Shown here: positions 1 through 7,636 of the stretch, one piece after another
How positions within the stretch are numbered: the first letter of the stretch is position 1
Layout: each line of letters starts with the position of its first letter
Assembly (NCBI GenBank): GCA_017560425.1
Contig: JAFZEX010000024.1
Span: forward strand, 1-64,000
Direction of reading: 5' to 3'
Length of the DNA: 64,000 nucleotides
Origin: Alistipes sp.
Lineage (GTDB): Bacteria; Bacteroidota; Bacteroidia; Bacteroidales; Rikenellaceae
The notes under the pieces: model-generated
Database searches by the model: none
The model's input: only the letters and a program-made list of their open reading frames with translations
Told to the model about the DNA's origin: nothing
Translations under genes and position numbers: made by a program

Positions 1-2
1 CA

Positions 3-257
3 TCAGCTGGTAAGATGGGCTTCCGTGGTTCAAAGAAGAATACTCCCTATGCTGCACAGACAGCTGCTGCTGACTGCGCAAAGGTTGCTTACGATATGGG
101 TTTGCGTAAGGTTAAGGTTTACGTGAAGGGTCCTGGTCAGGGTCGTGAGTCTGCAGTTCGTACTATCCACGGTGCAGGTATCGAGGTAGTTGAGATCATC
201 GACGTTACACCACTACCACACAATGGCTGCCGTGCTCCTAACCGTCGTCGTGTATAA
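3..257 (+). CDS. rpsK: 30S ribosomal protein S11 (5' end outside window)
   Basis: This is the C-terminal ~84 residues of ribosomal protein S11, the small-subunit platform protein that helps form the mRNA exit region with S7 and S18. The reading frame is open from the first complete codon of the window, so the start lies upstream and the methionine at 15 is internal. The visible part holds the family sequences [27 protein letters not shown] and the conserved end [16 protein letters not shown]. It is followed 82 bases later by rpsD, the standard alpha-operon order in Bacteroidota. Identity is certain; only the 5' end is missing. Confidence 0.98.
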   Translation, partial: SAGKMGFRGSKKNTPYAAQTAAADCAKVAYDMGLRKVKVYVKGPGQGRESAVRTIHGAGIEVVEIIDVTPLPHNGCRAPNRRRV

Positions 258-339
258 TGCTTCGTAAGAGCAGTTTATACGATTATTAAGAGCAAAGTAG
301 CGAAAAACTTAATTTTACAATTAAACTAAAAGAAATATT

Positions 340-948
340 ATGGCAAGATATATCGGACCTAAGTCAAAGATTGCTCGCCGTTTCGGTGAGGCTATTTACG
401 GTGCTGACAAAGTTCTTGAGAAGCGTAACTTCCCTCCTGGACAGCATGGTCTTGCTCGCAAGCGTAAGAAGAACTCAGAGTATGGCGAGCAGCTTACTGA
501 GAAGCAGAAGGCTAAGTACACTTACGGCATTTTGGAGAAGCAGTTTGCACGCACTTATGAGGCAGCAGCTCGTATGGGTGGTATCACCGGCGAGAACCTT
601 CTTAAGTTGCTCGAGTGCCGTTTGGACAACGTTGTTTACCGTTTGGGCATCGCTCCAACACGCGCAGCAGCACGTCAGCTTGTATCACACCGCCACATCT
701 GCGTAAACGGCAATGTAGTAAACATTCCTTCATACGCTCTTAAGGCTGGTGACGTAGTATCAGTTCGTGAGAAGTCAAAGACTTTGGAGGTTATCACTGA
801 CGCTTTGTCTGGCGCTGCACGCAGCCGCTATGCATGGTTGGAGTGGGACAACGCTTCTATGAGCGGTAAGTTCCTTCAGACTCCTGAGCGTGAGGAGATT
901 CCTGAGAACATCAAGGAGCAGCTTATCGTCGAGTTGTACTCTAAGTAG
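340..948 (+). CDS. rpsD: 30S ribosomal protein S4
   Basis: Ribosomal protein S4 (202 aa, normal length) is a primary 16S rRNA binder that nucleates small-subunit assembly. The N-terminus [16 protein letters not shown] and the central S4 RNA-binding domain (about residues 93-155, with [11 protein letters not shown] and [13 protein letters not shown]) are typical. It lies between rpsK and rpoA, 23 bases before the latter, so it is co-transcribed. The N-terminal zinc-binding cysteines of some S4 proteins are absent, which is the zinc-independent form. Confidence 0.98.
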   Translation: MARYIGPKSKIARRFGEAIYGADKVLEKRNFPPGQHGLARKRKKNSEYGEQLTEKQKAKYTYGILEKQFARTYEAAARMGGITGENLLKLLECRLDNVVYRLGIAPTRAAARQLVSHRHICVNGNVVNIPSYALKAGDVVSVREKSKTLEVITDALSGAARSRYAWLEWDNASMSGKFLQTPEREEIPENIKEQLIVELYSK

Positions 949-971
949 TAATTAACAACAAATTCAATATT

Positions 972-1964
972 ATGGCAATATTAGCATTCCAAAAGCCTGA
1001 AAAGGTCATCATGTTGGAGTCTACTTCATCGTTCGGCAAGTTTGAGTTCCGTCCGTTGGAGCCTGGCTATGGCATGACTGTAGGAAACGCTTTGCGCCGT
1101 GTGTTGCTCTCGTCGTTGGAGGGCTATGCTATCACAACCGTTAAGGTTGCTGGCGTGAACAATGAGTTTGCCGCTGTCCCCGGTGTGATGGAGGGTATGC
1201 TTGAGATCATCTTGAACCTCAAGCAGGTACGTTTCATTCGCACTGTTGATAACGAGGAGGCTGAGAAGGTATCAATCAACGTAGCAGGCGTAACTGAGCT
1301 TACTGCAGGTTACATCTCTAACTACCTTTCATTCTTCAAGGTTTTGAACCCTGAGTTGGTTATTTGCCACCTCGCTCCTGGCACTAAGATGCAGATGACT
1401 ATTACCATTGGTAAGGGTCGTGGCTATGTGCCTTCAGAGGAGAATGCCGGCATCGAGAAGGATATCGACACACTTCCTATCGACTCGATCTTCACGCCTA
1501 TCAAGAACGTTAAGTACTCTGTTGAGGACTATCGTGTGGAGCAGAAGACCGACTACGAGAAGTTGAATTTGGAGATTACTACAGACGGCTCAATTCATCC
1601 GAAGGATGCGTTGAAGGAGGCAGCAAAGATTCTTATCCAGCACTTCATGCTATTCTCTGACGAGAAGATCACTATCGACGAGGAGGAGCAGCAGGGTGTT
1701 GAGGAGTTCGATGAGAGCATCTTGCACATGCGTCAATTGCTTAAGACTAAGCTTGCTGATCAGGATCTTAGCGTTCGCGCTTTGAACTGCTTGAAGGCGG
1801 CTGACGTTGATACTGTTGGCGACCTTGTGAAGTTGCACCGCAACGAGCTCTTGAAGTTCCGCAACTTTGGTAAGAAGTCACTCACTGAGCTTGACGAGTT
1901 GCTTGCTTCTTTGAACCTCAAATTCGGCATGGACGTATCTATCTACAAACTTGATAAAGATTAA
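972..1964 (+). CDS. rpoA: DNA-directed RNA polymerase subunit alpha
   Basis: RNA polymerase alpha subunit (330 aa), the dimerising scaffold for beta and beta' and the contact for many activators. The N-terminal assembly domain covers roughly residues 1-235 (motif [16 protein letters not shown]). The C-terminal DNA-contacting helix-hairpin domain is at about 255-320 ([34 protein letters not shown]). The two are joined by an acidic linker rich in Asp and Glu. It follows rpsD by 23 bases and precedes rplQ by 2 bases, the usual alpha-operon arrangement. Confidence 0.99.
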   Translation: MAILAFQKPEKVIMLESTSSFGKFEFRPLEPGYGMTVGNALRRVLLSSLEGYAITTVKVAGVNNEFAAVPGVMEGMLEIILNLKQVRFIRTVDNEEAEKVSINVAGVTELTAGYISNYLSFFKVLNPELVICHLAPGTKMQMTITIGKGRGYVPSEENAGIEKDIDTLPIDSIFTPIKNVKYSVEDYRVEQKTDYEKLNLEITTDGSIHPKDALKEAAKILIQHFMLFSDEKITIDEEEQQGVEEFDESILHMRQLLKTKLADQDLSVRALNCLKAADVDTVGDLVKLHRNELLKFRNFGKKSLTELDELLASLNLKFGMDVSIYKLDKD

Positions 1965-1966
1965 TT

Positions 1967-2530
1967 ATGAGACACAATAAGAATTTTAATCACCTTGGCA
2001 GACAGGCGGGCCACCGTAAGGCTATGCTTTCAAACATGGCTGTTTCGCTTATCATGCACAAGCGTATTCAGACAACAGTTGCTAAGGCAAAGGCTGTTCA
2101 GAAGTTCATCGAGCCTCTTGTAACTAAGTCTAAGGAGGATTCTACTCACTCACGTCGTGTGGTATTCTCATATTTGAAGCAGAAGGAGGCAGTTACTGAG
2201 CTCTTCCGCACAATCGCTCCTAAGATCATGGAGCGTCCAGGTGGCTACACACGTATCCTCAAGACAGGTTTCCGTCTTGGTGACGGTGCTGATATGTGTA
2301 TCATCGAGTTCGTTGATTTCAACGAGACTTACACATTCGGCCGTGAGGCAGCAGCTCCTGCAGCTGAGGCTAAGCCAAAGACTCGTCGTTCACGCGCTAA
2401 GAAGACCGACGCTGTTGAGGACGCAACTGTAGTAGCTGAGAAGAAGACAAAGCAGGCTGCTCCAAAGGCTGCTGCTAAGGCTTCTGCTGCTAAGGGTGCA
2501 AAGAAGACTAACGTAGGTAAGAAGATGTAA
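1967..2530 (+). CDS. rplQ: 50S ribosomal protein L17 with long basic C-terminal tail
   Basis: Ribosomal protein L17 (187 aa), located near the peptide exit tunnel. Residues 1 to about 125 form the ordinary L17 domain ([20 protein letters not shown], then the ETYTFG end). The last ~60 residues are an Ala/Lys-rich low-complexity tail ([31 protein letters not shown]). Many Bacteroidota L17 proteins carry such an extension, so this is not a fusion. It is the last gene of the alpha operon and is followed by a strong terminator hairpin at 2559-2595. Confidence 0.98.
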   Translation: MRHNKNFNHLGRQAGHRKAMLSNMAVSLIMHKRIQTTVAKAKAVQKFIEPLVTKSKEDSTHSRRVVFSYLKQKEAVTELFRTIAPKIMERPGGYTRILKTGFRLGDGADMCIIEFVDFNETYTFGREAAAPAAEAKPKTRRSRAKKTDAVEDATVVAEKKTKQAAPKAAAKASAAKGAKKTNVGKKM

Positions 2531-2558
2531 TTCTTCCTCTTGCGAGGTCTTAAATATG

Positions 2559-2595
2559 AGGGTTGTCTAACGGAAACGTTGGGCAACCCTTTTTT
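2559..2595 (+). terminator. Terminator of the alpha operon
   Basis: GGGTTGTC...GGGCAACCC pairs around an inner AACG/CGTT and runs into TTTTTT. It lies 29 bases after the rplQ stop codon and ends the ribosomal operon. Confidence 0.85.
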
Positions 2596-2596
2596 A

Positions 2597-3040
2597 GTGA
2601 GTAATGAGTAGTGAGTAATTAGTAATGAGTAATAGAGAGAGGGCAGGGACAACAGAGACAACAGAGAGGGCAGAGAGAGCAGAGAGAGGACCGATAGGAG
2701 GTAGGACCTTTAGGACCTTTAGGACCGATAGGAGATGGGACCTTTAGGACCTTTAAGAAAAAGATGATACCCGAGTTTCGTAATGGTCCTAATCGTCTTA
2801 ATCGTCCTATTGGTCCTAAAAAATCCTTAAGAAAAAGCCGATACCCGACTTCTCTGTCGTCACTTCCGTCTCTTCCGTCCCTGCTGTCCCTGAAAAATTA
2901 TTACTAATTACTCATTCCTAATTACTCATTAAAAAGTGAGTCCCGAGTTTCGCTGTTGTCCCTTCCGTCCCTTCCGTCCCTTCCATCCCTGCTGTCCCTA
3001 AAAAAATTATTACTAATTCCTAACTCCTCATTCCTCATTT
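2597..3040. repeat. Nested inverted repeats of degenerate 9-bp units, with three core copies
   Basis: This gene-free stretch is almost entirely repeats. Reading left to right: a GTGAGTAATGAGTAG-type arm (2597-2633); a GACAACAGA 9-bp arm (about 2641-2690); an AGGACCTTT 9-bp arm (2694-2755); and a core AAGAAAAAGATGATACCCG ending in AGTTTC. Then come the complement of the AGGACC arm (TGGTCCTAATCG, to ~2820), a second core (2828-2852), and the complement of the GACAAC arm (GTCTCTTCCGTCCCTGCTG). The complement of the first arm (ATTACTAATTACTCATT, to ~2931) follows. A third core (2931-2952) leads another complement pair of arms up to 3040. The arms therefore nest like brackets. No coding potential is credible. 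Confidence 0.85.
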
Positions 3041-3062
3041 GTCTAAAGATTTACTATCTTTG
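3038..3062 (+). promoter_or_regulatory. Probable promoter of lipoprotein 3090
   Basis: TATCTTTG at 3055-3062 matches the Bacteroidota -7 consensus TAnnTTTG. A TTTG at 3038-3041 is only 13 bases upstream instead of the usual ~19, so the -33 element is uncertain. The expected leader would be about 20 bases. Confidence 0.5.
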
Positions 3063-3089
3063 TGCCACTAACGAACTAAAACTATCGAG

Positions 3090-4385
3090 ATGAAACGACT
3101 TATTACACTTTTGTTTGCTATTGCTGCGCTCTCGTTTATGGCGTGTGAGCCTCAGCAGATAACACCTAACGAGGAGCCTTTGTTCGAGATTACCTCGGCA
3201 AGGAGCGTCGAGGTGGGCGTTGATGGTGGCGTGTTCCCTATCACCTACAACCTCACTGAGGGTGACTACACCGAGGTGTCGGCTATCGCTGATGATACCG
3301 AGATGATTATCGACATTAACACCAACACCGCAAGTGTTATCCTTGTGTCGGTTGCTCCTAACTACAACACCTACAACCGTAGCGCACGCATTCGTGTGAC
3401 CTATGGCGATAAGGCTGAGTTTGTGGAGGTGCACCAGGCGGGCTCGAGTGGCAAGGAGGAGGGCGAGTATGATGTTGTCGAGATTGAGGCTAACCAGCTT
3501 ATCGGCAACTACTATGGCGAGCGCCTGCAGGCGGGCTTGGGTCACTATTGGATTATCCTCTCGGAGAATGGCATCGTTGATGGTGCACTTGCCCCTAATG
3601 CCGAGTTCTTCCGCCTCGACTTGCTCGGACCATTGGCTCAGAGCGAGGATAATATCCGCATTCCTGACGGCACATACATGCTTGGAAATAGCTACATGGA
3701 GTACACCATGCCCGATATCGGCAGCACCGACTATGTATATACCGATGCTGAGGGCGAGTCGTGGTCTGTGCCATTTAGCTCAGCTACGCTCGTTGTTCGT
3801 GGCAGCAGGTTCGAGCTTACAGCACGCATCGAGACCAAGGAGTTCCACGTTAGCTTCGATGGCGAGTACAACATCACCGCAAACATCGTTAATAACTATA
3901 TCTCAACGCTTAAGGAGGACTACGTTATCGACCTTAGCAACTGCACAGGTACGCTCAAGAGCTTTGGCGACTATTGGGAGTGTGGCTACTGCAATTGGCA
4001 GATTGAGTTCGTGTGCAACGATGGTCTAAAGTATGGCACATACCTCGTGTTGGACTTCCTCACCGACTCGAAGCTAAGTGGCGCATCGGGCGTTGTGGGC
4101 ACATATCGTGACACGGGCTTCTCGGCGCAGGACTCGACAATGCCAGCCTTCGCTGCTTACACCTTTATCCCTGGTATTCAGATCTCTGACGACGGCGTAT
4201 TTATGATGGGCTCGATAGTTCAGGTATATAAGGACGGCATCGGCATCGACCAGGCATCGTTGTACGAGGGTGAGATGGTTATCTCGAAGAATAGCAATGG
4301 CACCTACACCATTGCAATTGATGCGCTGGACGATGCTCCTGAGCAGAACCGAGTGACACTTAACTGGACAGGCGTGCTCTATTAG
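3090..4385 (+). CDS. Lipoprotein with N-terminal BACON-like domain and two repeated beta domains
   Basis: A 431-residue predicted lipoprotein. The signal peptide ends in LSFMAC (lipid-anchored Cys19), and acidic residues after the cysteine are compatible with surface export in Bacteroidota (inference). Residues ~28-118 resemble a BACON-type beta-sandwich (EVGVDGGVFPITYNL...RIRVTYGDKAEFVEVHQAG). Two related beta-rich domains follow, about 130-280 and 285-431; each has an F/V-L-D-hydrophobic strand and a GTYxxG turn. The small lipoprotein at 7055 contains one copy of the same domain. Function is unknown; BACON proteins usually bind carbohydrate or mucin, but no ligand site can be seen. Confidence 0.85.
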   Translation: MKRLITLLFAIAALSFMACEPQQITPNEEPLFEITSARSVEVGVDGGVFPITYNLTEGDYTEVSAIADDTEMIIDINTNTASVILVSVAPNYNTYNRSARIRVTYGDKAEFVEVHQAGSSGKEEGEYDVVEIEANQLIGNYYGERLQAGLGHYWIILSENGIVDGALAPNAEFFRLDLLGPLAQSEDNIRIPDGTYMLGNSYMEYTMPDIGSTDYVYTDAEGESWSVPFSSATLVVRGSRFELTARIETKEFHVSFDGEYNITANIVNNYISTLKEDYVIDLSNCTGTLKSFGDYWECGYCNWQIEFVCNDGLKYGTYLVLDFLTDSKLSGASGVVGTYRDTGFSAQDSTMPAFAAYTFIPGIQISDDGVFMMGSIVQVYKDGIGIDQASLYEGEMVISKNSNGTYTIAIDALDDAPEQNRVTLNWTGVLY

Positions 4386-4520
4386 TCGAAGTTGCCAAGC
4401 AGGGCTTCATGCGCCTAAAAGAGGCTCATGTTGTACCACTTCTTGGGAATATATGTTGGGGTTGTTCAATCTATAATAGATTGAGCAGCCCTAATTTTTT
4501 GTTAAAAAGGGTCGAAAAAT

Positions 4521-4551
4521 TTTGCGTAAAAGCAGAAAAAATGTATTTTTG
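4521..4551 (+). promoter_or_regulatory. Promoter of lipoprotein 4659
   Basis: TTTG (4521-4524) and TATTTTTG (4544-4551) are separated by exactly 19 bases, a perfect Bacteroidota sigma-ABfr promoter. Transcription would start near 4558, giving a ~100-base leader. The 4386-4658 gap holds this promoter and leader and no gene. Confidence 0.85.
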
Positions 4552-4658
4552 TATGGTGGAAAATGTTTCATCGTGCGATGTGTGGTGTGAACGTTTTTCG
4601 ATGTTAGGTGCAAAATATTGAAACATAAATATTTAACTCTTAATAATTAACTAAAACT

Positions 4659-6884
4659 ATGAAGAAAATGAATTGGTTGTTGATGCTCCTCGCAGCTGTT
4701 GCTGTGTCGTTTGCATCGTGTGAGCCTACGCCTACACCAGAGCCTGAGCCACAGCCTCAGCCAGGTGGCGAGACTACTTTCGACGTTCAGGTGGGCGAGA
4801 TTACATCGTCATCTGTAGCTTACACCGTGACTCCTTCAGACCTTGAGGCTGAGTACCTTTGCGTGTTGTACGATGCTGCAACTGTTGAGGAGTTTACACG
4901 TGACGAGTTCCTCGTGCAGAGCCTTCTTATGGAGCTCGAGAGCGAGGCACGTACTGTTGGTAAGACCTTGTTGGAGTATATGCCCGATGTTGTTGATTGT
5001 GGCGTTATCGAGGACGGCTTGTTCTCGAACCTTCGCCCTGAGTCTGACTACTACATCGTAGTCTTCGGCGTTGATGCTGCTAACAACTACAAGGCAAACA
5101 CTGCCGTATCTAAGACCAAGGTTACCACTGTTGAGGGTCCATCACTCAATGTTACTTTCGACATTCAGACAGAGGTTGATGGCAACTCTGCAAAGTACAC
5201 AGTTACCCCATCTAACAACGAGGATATTTGGTACTTCTACACTGTGCCTTCTAACATCTTCGAGGCATACACCGATCCTGAGGGTGGCTACCGCATGACT
5301 GAGCAGTCGTTCTTGCTCTACTGCTTGCAGATGGAGATCGACGCTTACCGTCAGATGGGCTTGAGCGACAATCAGATTATGAACACCGTATTCCACAAGG
5401 GTGCTTTGCAGCTTAGCGCTGAGGGCTTGAACGCTAATACGGAGTACACTAACATGGTTGCTGGCTTCATCGTAACTGCTGAGGGTATGGTAACTATCGC
5501 AACCGACCTTACTACATCTACCTACACAACAGGTGATGCTAAGGCTACATCGCTTACTTTCAACATCTCGGTAACCGACATCGAGGCTATGCGTGCTGCT
5601 ATCAAGATCACTCCATCTAACACTAAGGATACCTTCTGCTGGTTGGTTGGACAGTGGAACGGCGAGCAGACTGCTGAGGAGGTGATGAACCAAATCGTTG
5701 CAATGTATGGTGGCTGGATGAACAACGGCGCTATGCTTTATAAGGGTGTTCAGGACTACACCGGTGGCCCTGGCTCAGCATACAAGTACCGTGTAGACTC
5801 GGCAGATACTAACTACTACGTTATCGCCTTCGGTTATGCTGGTGGCGTGACATCGGAGCCTACGATGGTTACATTCCGCACTCTTCCTGCTCCTGCAGCT
5901 GAGGATACTACCTTCAAGATGTCGGCATCGAGCATCACTCCTTACGGCTTCACCGTGGGTATCACTCCTTCTGAGAACACTACTTACTACACATTCAACG
6001 TGATGTCTAACGAGGCATTCGCTGAGATCAACCTCGATGAGCTTGTTGAGGAGCTAAACGCTCAGTTCGACGAGATTCTTGCTATGCAGCAGGCTTACGA
6101 TGGTAACGTAACAGCTGGTACTGTGCTTAACATGTACTACTACAAGGGTGCTTACACAGCATCAGCGTCGGGTCTTACTCCTGAGACCACTTGCTCGGGC
6201 TTTGCTATGGCACTATCACCTGAGACAGGTCACGTTGTTAAGGTACACACATTCCCTGACATTGCAACTACCGGCAAGCTTGGCGATATTCAGCCAATGG
6301 TTGAGGTTGTAGGTCACTACTCAGGCGACGAGGAGAATGGTGCAGTATTTGGTCAGCCAGCAGCAACTAAGGGCAAGGCTATCTCTGTTATCAAGTACTC
6401 TCAGTTTGATGGCGCTCGTGAGCTCTACGGCTCAATGTCGGGCGACGACGTAACTAACGCATTTATCTATCCTGATGCTGAGATTTGGGGTGATCTAACC
6501 GGCACATGGTCAAAGATTAACATGGCACAGCCATACTCATTCTATCTAACCGATTGGGACGCTCCACAGACAGCCTTCACATACGCTGAGGATGGCGAGG
6601 GTAACCCAGGTGCTCTTGGCCGTTGCTACTCTATGGCAACTGTTGAGAACAAGGGCGATGTTGCTGAGCTTAAGGCGTTGGTAGAGGAGCTTAACGCTGC
6701 ATCCAAGAGCTCACTCGCTCTTCCTAAGTCGCTCGTATTTGGCGAGAGCTACAAGCTTGAGGTTGCTCCTGTTGAGGTTGCTGCTCCAGCAGTAGAGCCA
6801 AAGGCTGAGGCTAAGGCGGCAAAATATGAGGTTCGTGGCGATGTAGTTAAGGCTACTTCACGCATTCGTCCTTTCTACATGTAG
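4659..6884 (+). CDS. Large modular lipoprotein, four repeated beta-sandwich-like modules (paralogue 1)
   Basis: A 741-residue lipoprotein with Cys21 in the lipobox FASC, then a Pro/Glu linker (PEPEPQPQP). Four modules of roughly 115-135 residues follow (about 38-165, 166-300, 301-415, 416-545). Each is marked by alternating hydrophobic strands, a T-P-S-N/D turn (YTVTPSDLEAEY, YTVTPSNNEDIWY, IKITPSNTKD, VGITPSENTTYY) and a Y-Y-hydrophobic strand. The C-terminal part (~546-741) has the family motif GDEENGAVFGQPAATKG. The genes at 7637 and 9999 are full-length paralogues. Codon choice (GCT, GGT, GTT, CGT) is like that of the ribosomal genes, so expression is probably very high. The modules resemble fibronectin-III-like folds; I do not recognise a named family. 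Confidence 0.85.
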   Translation: MKKMNWLLMLLAAVAVSFASCEPTPTPEPEPQPQPGGETTFDVQVGEITSSSVAYTVTPSDLEAEYLCVLYDAATVEEFTRDEFLVQSLLMELESEARTVGKTLLEYMPDVVDCGVIEDGLFSNLRPESDYYIVVFGVDAANNYKANTAVSKTKVTTVEGPSLNVTFDIQTEVDGNSAKYTVTPSNNEDIWYFYTVPSNIFEAYTDPEGGYRMTEQSFLLYCLQMEIDAYRQMGLSDNQIMNTVFHKGALQLSAEGLNANTEYTNMVAGFIVTAEGMVTIATDLTTSTYTTGDAKATSLTFNISVTDIEAMRAAIKITPSNTKDTFCWLVGQWNGEQTAEEVMNQIVAMYGGWMNNGAMLYKGVQDYTGGPGSAYKYRVDSADTNYYVIAFGYAGGVTSEPTMVTFRTLPAPAAEDTTFKMSASSITPYGFTVGITPSENTTYYTFNVMSNEAFAEINLDELVEELNAQFDEILAMQQAYDGNVTAGTVLNMYYYKGAYTASASGLTPETTCSGFAMALSPETGHVVKVHTFPDIATTGKLGDIQPMVEVVGHYSGDEENGAVFGQPAATKGKAISVIKYSQFDGARELYGSMSGDDVTNAFIYPDAEIWGDLTGTWSKINMAQPYSFYLTDWDAPQTAFTYAEDGEGNPGALGRCYSMATVENKGDVAELKALVEELNAASKSSLALPKSLVFGESYKLEVAPVEVAAPAVEPKAEAKAAKYEVRGDVVKATSRIRPFYM

Positions 6885-6904
6885 TAGATAGCGACTAACG
6901 TATA

Positions 6905-6953
6905 TACCCCCTCGGAAAGGTGTTAAGATGCCCTTCCGAGGGGTATTGTTTTA
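6905..6953 (+). terminator. Terminator after lipoprotein 4659
   Basis: TACCCCCTCGGAAAGG pairs with CCTTCCGAGGGGTA around a short loop, followed by TTGTTTT. It lies ~20 bases after the stop codon. Confidence 0.85.
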
Positions 6954-7007
6954 TGCTATAAGCATAACTTGTCTAAATCTTTGTTTATAATTCGCTGCCC
7001 GAGATAT

Positions 7008-7037
7008 TTTGTCGAAAAGATATTTTTTGTATATTTG
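7008..7037 (+). promoter_or_regulatory. Promoter of lipoprotein 7055
   Basis: TTTG (7008-7011) lies 18 bases before TATATTTG (7030-7037). The predicted start of transcription (~7044) is only about 11 bases before the ATG at 7055. This argues against the alternative GTG at 7037, which lies inside the -7 box. Confidence 0.8.
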
Positions 7038-7054
7038 TGAAAATTATTGTCACT

Positions 7055-7597
7055 ATGAAACATATTCTATACTTTGTGATGGTTGCTGCTGCACTCATGT
7101 TTGTGGCATGTGACGAGCGAGAGGTAACGCCTGATACTCCCGATACACCTCAGGAGGAGCCACAGCCTGAACCCGAACCTGACCCACAGCCCGAGCCTAA
7201 GCCATATCCCGAGGGTACCTACCACTTTAGCGAGGGTGTGCAGGGAAGCATCTACACCATGGAGGGTGGCTTGCGCAACGACTACCTATCGTTCTACGAC
7301 AACGCTACGGGACATACGCTATTTATCGACTTTTACTGCGACCCATCGAACGTGTACCTTGCTACGGGCGACTATCTGCTGGGTGACGGCTCGGCGATGA
7401 CCTGCCACCAGGAGTATAGCTACGTGCTATTTGCTGGTAGCGACGAGCTGTTTCGCTTCTCGGAGGGTGGCGCTTCGGTATTCGTGAACCCTAACCACGA
7501 GTCGGGCTACCCATGGTATCAGATTACGGGCTACTTCGAGATGCTTAGTGGCGAGAGCGTGTCGCTTAGCTTCGAGGGTCAGCTACTCGAGATGTAA
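7055..7597 (+). CDS. Small lipoprotein with one beta domain
   Basis: A 180-residue lipoprotein. The signal peptide MKHILYFVMVAAALMFVAC gives Cys19. A long Pro/Glu/Asp linker (about residues 24-54) leads to one beta-rich domain (about 57-180) with a GDYLLGDG turn and a closing GYFEMLSGESVSLSFEGQL. This domain is related to the two C-terminal domains of the lipoprotein at 3090. The ATG at 7055 is chosen because the promoter's -7 box ends at 7037. It sits 40 bases before the paralogue at 7637, so the two may be co-transcribed. Function unknown. Confidence 0.8.
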   Translation: MKHILYFVMVAAALMFVACDEREVTPDTPDTPQEEPQPEPEPDPQPEPKPYPEGTYHFSEGVQGSIYTMEGGLRNDYLSFYDNATGHTLFIDFYCDPSNVYLATGDYLLGDGSAMTCHQEYSYVLFAGSDELFRFSEGGASVFVNPNHESGYPWYQITGYFEMLSGESVSLSFEGQLLEM

Positions 7598-7636
7598 CAC
7601 AAGAGCTAAATAACAACTAATTAATACCTTAAAACT

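Noticed and set aside
2329..2661. Minus-strand 110-codon frame over rplQ and its downstream repeats
   Set aside because: It is antisense to rplQ and its N-terminal part is translated repeat DNA.
4409..4621. Open frame of 70 codons between two lipoprotein genes
   Set aside because: It spans the perfect promoter at 4521-4551, has no ribosome-binding context and a composition unlike the neighbours.
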